NCBI RefSeq assembly: GCF_022844465.1
Contig: NZ_JALHLP010000001.1
Coordinates: 1,116,001-1,180,000, forward strand
DNA: 64,000 bases
Reading direction: 5' to 3'
Origin: Bradyrhizobium sp.
GTDB lineage: Bacteria; Pseudomonadota; Alphaproteobacteria; Rhizobiales; Xanthobacteraceae
Shown here: one piece after another, positions 60,831 to 64,000 of the stretch
Numbering within the stretch: position 1 is the stretch's first letter
Layout of the letters: every line of letters begins with the position of its first letter
Program-made: the position numbers and the translations under genes
Notes under the pieces: model-generated
What the model was told of the DNA's origin: nothing
Databases searched by the model: none
Seen by the model: the letters and a program-made list of their open reading frames with translations, nothing else

Positions 60831-61991
60831 GTGGCGAAGATTGAACTTCAGGCAATCCGCAAGACTTTCGATTCGACGGAGATCCTCAAGGGCATCGATC
60901 TTGCCATCGAGGATGGCGAGTTCGTTGCGCTGATCGGTCCATCCGGTTGCGGCAAGTCAACCTTGCTGCGCATCATTGCGGGGCTTGAGCCGCAGAGCTC
61001 CGGCGAGGTTCGCATCGATGGCGCGCAGGTCGACGGCATCAGGCCCAGCGCCCGCAACCTTGCGATGGTGTTTCAGTCCTACGCGCTCTACCCGCACCTC
61101 AGCGTGTTCGACAATATCGCGGTGCCGCTTCGGATGCGACGTCATTCCACGCTTGCGCGCATGCCCCTGGTCGGCCGGCTCCACCCCGCGCGCGCCGCCA
61201 CCGAACGCGGTATCCGGGAAGAGGTCGAGCGGGTTGCAGCTCAGCTCGAGCTCTCGGGCTTTCTGAAGCGAAAGCCCGGGCAACTGTCGGGCGGCCAGCG
61301 CCAGCGCGTCGCCGTCGGCCGCGCCATCGTGCGACAGCCGGTCGGATTTCTGTTCGACGAGCCGCTGTCGAACCTGGACGCCAAGCTGCGGGTGCATATG
61401 CGCGCCGAGCTCGCGCAACTGCATCGCCAGCTCAGGGCCACCTTCGTCTACGTCACCCATGACCAGGCTGAAGCGATGACGATGTCGAGCCGCATCGCCG
61501 TCATGATCGAGGGCCACATCGTTCAGGTCGGCACGCCAGCGGAAGTCTACGACAACCCGCAGGACATCCGCGTCGCGGAGTTCGTCGGCAGTCCCAAGAT
61601 CAACGCCCTGCCGGGCGTCATCCGCGAAGACGGCGGGGTGGAAGTGCTGGGGTGGCCGCTTGGGTTGAGCACGCCTGCCGCAGCGGGCCGCTGCTCGGTC
61701 TGCGTTCGGCCTGAGCGGATGGAGCTGAGCTCCGGCCCCTCCGCCATTTCGGGCACCGTGCTGCACCTGGAAAACCTCGGCGCCGAGGCGTTCGTCCACA
61801 TCAAGGTCGAGCGCATCGAAATGCCGCTGCTCGCGCGCATCAGCCCCGACCGGCAACTGCCGGCGATCGGAAGCGCCATCCAGTTCGGCTTCTCGACCAC
61901 CGCCGTCAGGATTTTCGACGCCGCGGGCAAACGCATCGAGGTCACGGCGGCGGCCCGCAGCGAACGGATTCGGGAGAAGGCCGTTGGCTGA
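60831..61991 (+). CDS. ABC transporter ATP-binding protein, UgpC/MalK-like
   Basis: 386 aa from a GTG at 60831, with GGAGG 8 bases upstream; the longer open frame overlaps the phoD leader. Walker A is GPSGCGKSTLLRIIAGL, the signature LSGGQRQRVAVGRAIV and Walker B GFLFDEPLSNLDAKLR, with a C-terminal TOBE domain (about 290-380, ending in EVTAAARSERI). An insert RRHSTLARMPLVGRLHPARAATERG lengthens the helical domain. It powers a carbohydrate-type importer with the two permeases downstream. The neighbouring PhoD suggests uptake of glycerol 3-phosphate or another phosphate ester. Confidence 0.9.
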   Translation: MAKIELQAIRKTFDSTEILKGIDLAIEDGEFVALIGPSGCGKSTLLRIIAGLEPQSSGEVRIDGAQVDGIRPSARNLAMVFQSYALYPHLSVFDNIAVPLRMRRHSTLARMPLVGRLHPARAATERGIREEVERVAAQLELSGFLKRKPGQLSGGQRQRVAVGRAIVRQPVGFLFDEPLSNLDAKLRVHMRAELAQLHRQLRATFVYVTHDQAEAMTMSSRIAVMIEGHIVQVGTPAEVYDNPQDIRVAEFVGSPKINALPGVIREDGGVEVLGWPLGLSTPAAAGRCSVCVRPERMELSSGPSAISGTVLHLENLGAEAFVHIKVERIEMPLLARISPDRQLPAIGSAIQFGFSTTAVRIFDAAGKRIEVTAAARSERIREKAVG

Positions 61992-62925
61992 TGCTCTCAC
62001 CGCGACTACGATTTTGGCCGGGCGAGGCGCGGCGGCCGTCACGCCCGCGCGCGACAACAGCCGCTCCTGGCCTGCACTGGCCATGGTGGCTCCCGCCATT
62101 GTCCTGATGGGTCTCTTGTTGCTCGGACCGCTGCTCGGCGTTATCGCCCTGTCATTCACTGACTATCAGCTCGGTAGCCCGCGCTTCGCATGGATCGGCT
62201 TCGCGAACTATGAGGAAATGCTGGCCGACCGCGTGTTCTGGATCTCGCTGCGAAACACCCTGACCTATGTCGCGATCGTGGTGCCTACGGCGGTCGCCTT
62301 GGGGCTCGCCGTGGCGCTCCTGATCGAAAGCGGCAGCAGCCTGCGGGCCTGGTATCGCACCATCTACTTCCTTCCGGTGATGGCTACCCTGATCGCAATG
62401 TCGATCGTCTGGGAGTTCATGCTGCATCCCCAGTTCGGACTGGTCAACGGGCTGCTGCACAGCGTCGGGCTGGAAGGGCGCAGCTGGTTGCAGGATCGCG
62501 GCACCGCGCTCTACGCGCTGTGCGTGATTGGCGTCTGGCAGGCGCTCGGCTTCAATATGGTGCTGTTTCTTGCCGGTCTGGTTTCAATCCCAAGGCCGCT
62601 CTATGACGCCGCCGAAATCGACGGCGCACATGGCGCCTGGGCGCGCTTTCGGCTGGTCACCTGGCCGATGTTGGGGCCGACCACCGTATTCGTCGTGGTC
62701 ATCACCGGAATCCGTTCCTTTCAGGTGTTCGACACGGTCCACGTCCTCACCAAGGGCGGACCATCGAAGTCATCCGAGGTGCTGATCCACACCATGTATA
62801 TCGAGGGATTCGAGTTCTTCCGCTCCGGCTATGGTGCGGCCTTGACCGTGGTGTTCCTGGTGTTCGTGCTGCTGCTGACGCTGGTCAAGTCGTCGCTTGC
62901 GAATCGCGGGGTCCATTACGCATGA
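61984..62925 (+). CDS. ABC transporter permease, UgpA/MalF-like
   Basis: 313 aa from a TTG at 61984 (GGGAGAAGG upstream), overlapping the ATPase stop by eight bases. It has about six membrane segments (ALAMVAPAIVLMGLLLLGPLLGVIALSF, LTYVAIVVPTAVALGLAVALLI, ALCVIGVWQALGFNMVLFLAGLVSI), LGSPRFAWIGFANYEEM and the EAA loop YDAAEIDGAHGAWARFRLVTWPMLGPT. It is one of two transmembrane subunits of the importer and overlaps the next permease by four bases. Confidence 0.92.
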   Translation: MADALTATTILAGRGAAAVTPARDNSRSWPALAMVAPAIVLMGLLLLGPLLGVIALSFTDYQLGSPRFAWIGFANYEEMLADRVFWISLRNTLTYVAIVVPTAVALGLAVALLIESGSSLRAWYRTIYFLPVMATLIAMSIVWEFMLHPQFGLVNGLLHSVGLEGRSWLQDRGTALYALCVIGVWQALGFNMVLFLAGLVSIPRPLYDAAEIDGAHGAWARFRLVTWPMLGPTTVFVVVITGIRSFQVFDTVHVLTKGGPSKSSEVLIHTMYIEGFEFFRSGYGAALTVVFLVFVLLLTLVKSSLANRGVHYA

Positions 62926-63758
62926 CCCCGCGCCGCCATGGCATCACCTGGTCCGCGGCCCGGCATTTGCTGCTGCTGGCCGGCGCGGCCTTCATCCTGC
63001 TGCCGTTTATCTGGATGGTTTCGACGGCGTCGAAGCCGCAAACCGAGATTTTCACCACCGACATCCATTTCATTCCGCAGAACTTGGCGTTGTGGGAGAA
63101 TTTCGCCACCGCCTTCGGCAAGGCCAGTTTGTGGCGGTTCCTGCTCAACGGGGTCGTGGTCACGGTCTCGATCTTCGCGCTGCAGGTGCTGATCGCGCTG
63201 CCCGCGGCCTATGCGCTGGCCAAGCTGCGCTTTGCCGGCCGGGAGGTTCTGTTTGCACTGGTGCTGTTCTGCATCCTGATCCCGCCGCAGGCAACGGCGA
63301 TCCCGGTGTTCCTGTTGTTTCACCAGATCGGCATCCTCGACAGTTACGCGGCGCTGGTGGTGCCGTTCACGATTTCAGCGTTCGGCATTTTCCTGATGCG
63401 GCAGTTTTTCAAGACCGTACCGGATGATCTGATCGAGGCCGCGCGCATGGACGGCATCACCGAGTTCGGCATCGTCTGGCGCGTGATGCTGCCGACTGCG
63501 ATTCCGGCCCTGACCGCTTTCGGCATCTTCTCGGTGGTGGCGCACTGGAACGACTATTTTTGGCCGCTGATCGTGCTCAACAGCGAGCATCTGCGTACCC
63601 CGCCGCTCGGGGTCGCCAGCTTCCGCAACGAGGAAGCCGGCACCAATTACGGCCCGCTGATGGCAGCCGCCATCGTCATCATCGCCCCGCTCGTGATCGC
63701 GTTCCTGCTTGCCCAACGCCGGTTCATCGAGGGCATCACGCTGACCGGCATCAAGTAA
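62922..63758 (+). CDS. ABC transporter permease, UgpE/MalG-like
   Basis: A 278-aa permease whose ATG overlaps the previous stop (ATGA). Membrane segments include HLLLLAGAAFILLPFIWMVSTAS, FLLNGVVVTVSIFALQVLIALPAAYALA and ALVLFCILIPPQATAIPVFLLF. The EAA loop reads DDLIEAARMDGITEFGIVWRVMLPTAIPAL, and the C-terminus QRRFIEGITLTGIK is typical of MalG/UgpE. It completes the channel with the UgpA-like protein. Confidence 0.93.
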   Translation: MTPRRHGITWSAARHLLLLAGAAFILLPFIWMVSTASKPQTEIFTTDIHFIPQNLALWENFATAFGKASLWRFLLNGVVVTVSIFALQVLIALPAAYALAKLRFAGREVLFALVLFCILIPPQATAIPVFLLFHQIGILDSYAALVVPFTISAFGIFLMRQFFKTVPDDLIEAARMDGITEFGIVWRVMLPTAIPALTAFGIFSVVAHWNDYFWPLIVLNSEHLRTPPLGVASFRNEEAGTNYGPLMAAAIVIIAPLVIAFLLAQRRFIEGITLTGIK

Positions 63759-63790
63759 CCTCAGATGCAACCGCAACGAAGGAGATATCG

Positions 63791-64000
63791 ATGTTGAAGA
63801 GAATGACTGTCGCCGCACTGGCCGTGCTTGCCGGCGTCGCCGGCGCGCAGGCCCAGAACCAGACCGAAGTGGTGCTGCAATATCCCTATCCGGAATTGTT
63901 CGCCGAGACCCACAAGAAGATTACCGAGGAATTCGCCAAGGTTCGGCCCGACATCAAGGTAACGATGCGCGCGCCCTACGAATCCTACGAGGACGGCACC
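63791..64000 (+). CDS. ABC transporter substrate-binding protein, UgpB-like (truncated by window end)
   Basis: Seventy codons from the ATG at 63791, with GAAGGAG upstream, run off the right edge. A signal peptide (LKRMTVAALAVLAGVAGAQA) is followed by VVLQYPYPELFAETHKKITEEFAK and VRPDIKVTMRAPYESYEDG, the start of a type I-like carbohydrate-binding protein of the UgpB/MalE group. It is the periplasmic binding subunit of the ABC importer upstream, giving the gene order C-A-E-B. The ligand is not visible. Confidence 0.88.
   Translation, partial: MLKRMTVAALAVLAGVAGAQAQNQTEVVLQYPYPELFAETHKKITEEFAKVRPDIKVTMRAPYESYEDGT

Noticed and set aside
1..64000. CRISPR arrays, tRNA or rRNA genes
   Set aside because: No regular repeat-spacer pattern, no cloverleaf and no rRNA-like segment was seen on reading both strands.

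Overview
The window looks like chromosome of a Bradyrhizobium-like alphaproteobacterium. The evidence is high GC, an IS66 element with rhizobial-style ends, a complete C-P lyase locus, an XoxF-type methanol dehydrogenase with glutathione-linked formaldehyde oxidation, and several LivFGMHK-type importers. The genus is inferred from gene content; no rRNA or tRNA is visible.

Layout. 1-1158: truncated Liv-type binding protein. 1719-7962: PEP synthase, an agarase-like glycosidase, a GH1 beta-glucosidase and glucokinase, which form a small carbohydrate module. 8128-10705: a nearly complete IS66 element whose tnpA has two in-frame stops and which lacks a target duplication. 10773-19958: thiolase, SDR, a Liv importer with a fused LivM-LivG, enoyl-CoA hydratase and acyl-CoA synthetase, probably for uptake and CoA-dependent breakdown of an organic acid. 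21108-44476: a lanthanide/PQQ methanol-oxidation island. It holds a TonB receptor, a two-component pair, fghA, an ABC module with PQQ-associated families, xoxJ, a CXXCW-family protein, a SoxYZ-like carrier, a broken metallohydrolase, several small exported proteins, an orphan pqqA (26 aa), an AraC regulator, xoxF, xoxG, the class III alcohol dehydrogenase and gfa. 44530-45348: IS481-like and IS66 remnants that close the island. 45513-59059: C-P lyase genes phnGHIJKLMN, phnF, the importer phnCDE1E2, and a second operon with a broken hexapeptide transferase, a second phnM and a 2H-phosphoesterase-like gene. 59067-64000: PhoD phosphatase and a Ugp-like ABC importer (C-A-E-B order, last gene truncated).

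How it fits together. XoxF would oxidise methanol in the periplasm and pass electrons to XoxG. Formaldehyde would be conjugated to glutathione (Gfa), oxidised (class III ADH) and hydrolysed to formate (FghA). The accessory exported proteins of the island belong to families known mostly by their neighbourhood with quinoprotein dehydrogenases, and their joint role is the least understood biology here. In the phosphorus half I can read candidate Pho boxes (two heptamers at 11-base spacing) before phnG, phnC, the hexapeptide-phnM2 operon and the Ugp-like operon. A perfect 12+12 palindrome before phnG is likely the PhnF operator. This suggests one phosphate-starvation unit covering C-P lyase, phosphodiester or phosphoester hydrolysis and uptake of the products.

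Start sites were adjusted by eye using ribosome-binding sites, signal peptides and overlaps. Family names are recalled from knowledge, not searched.
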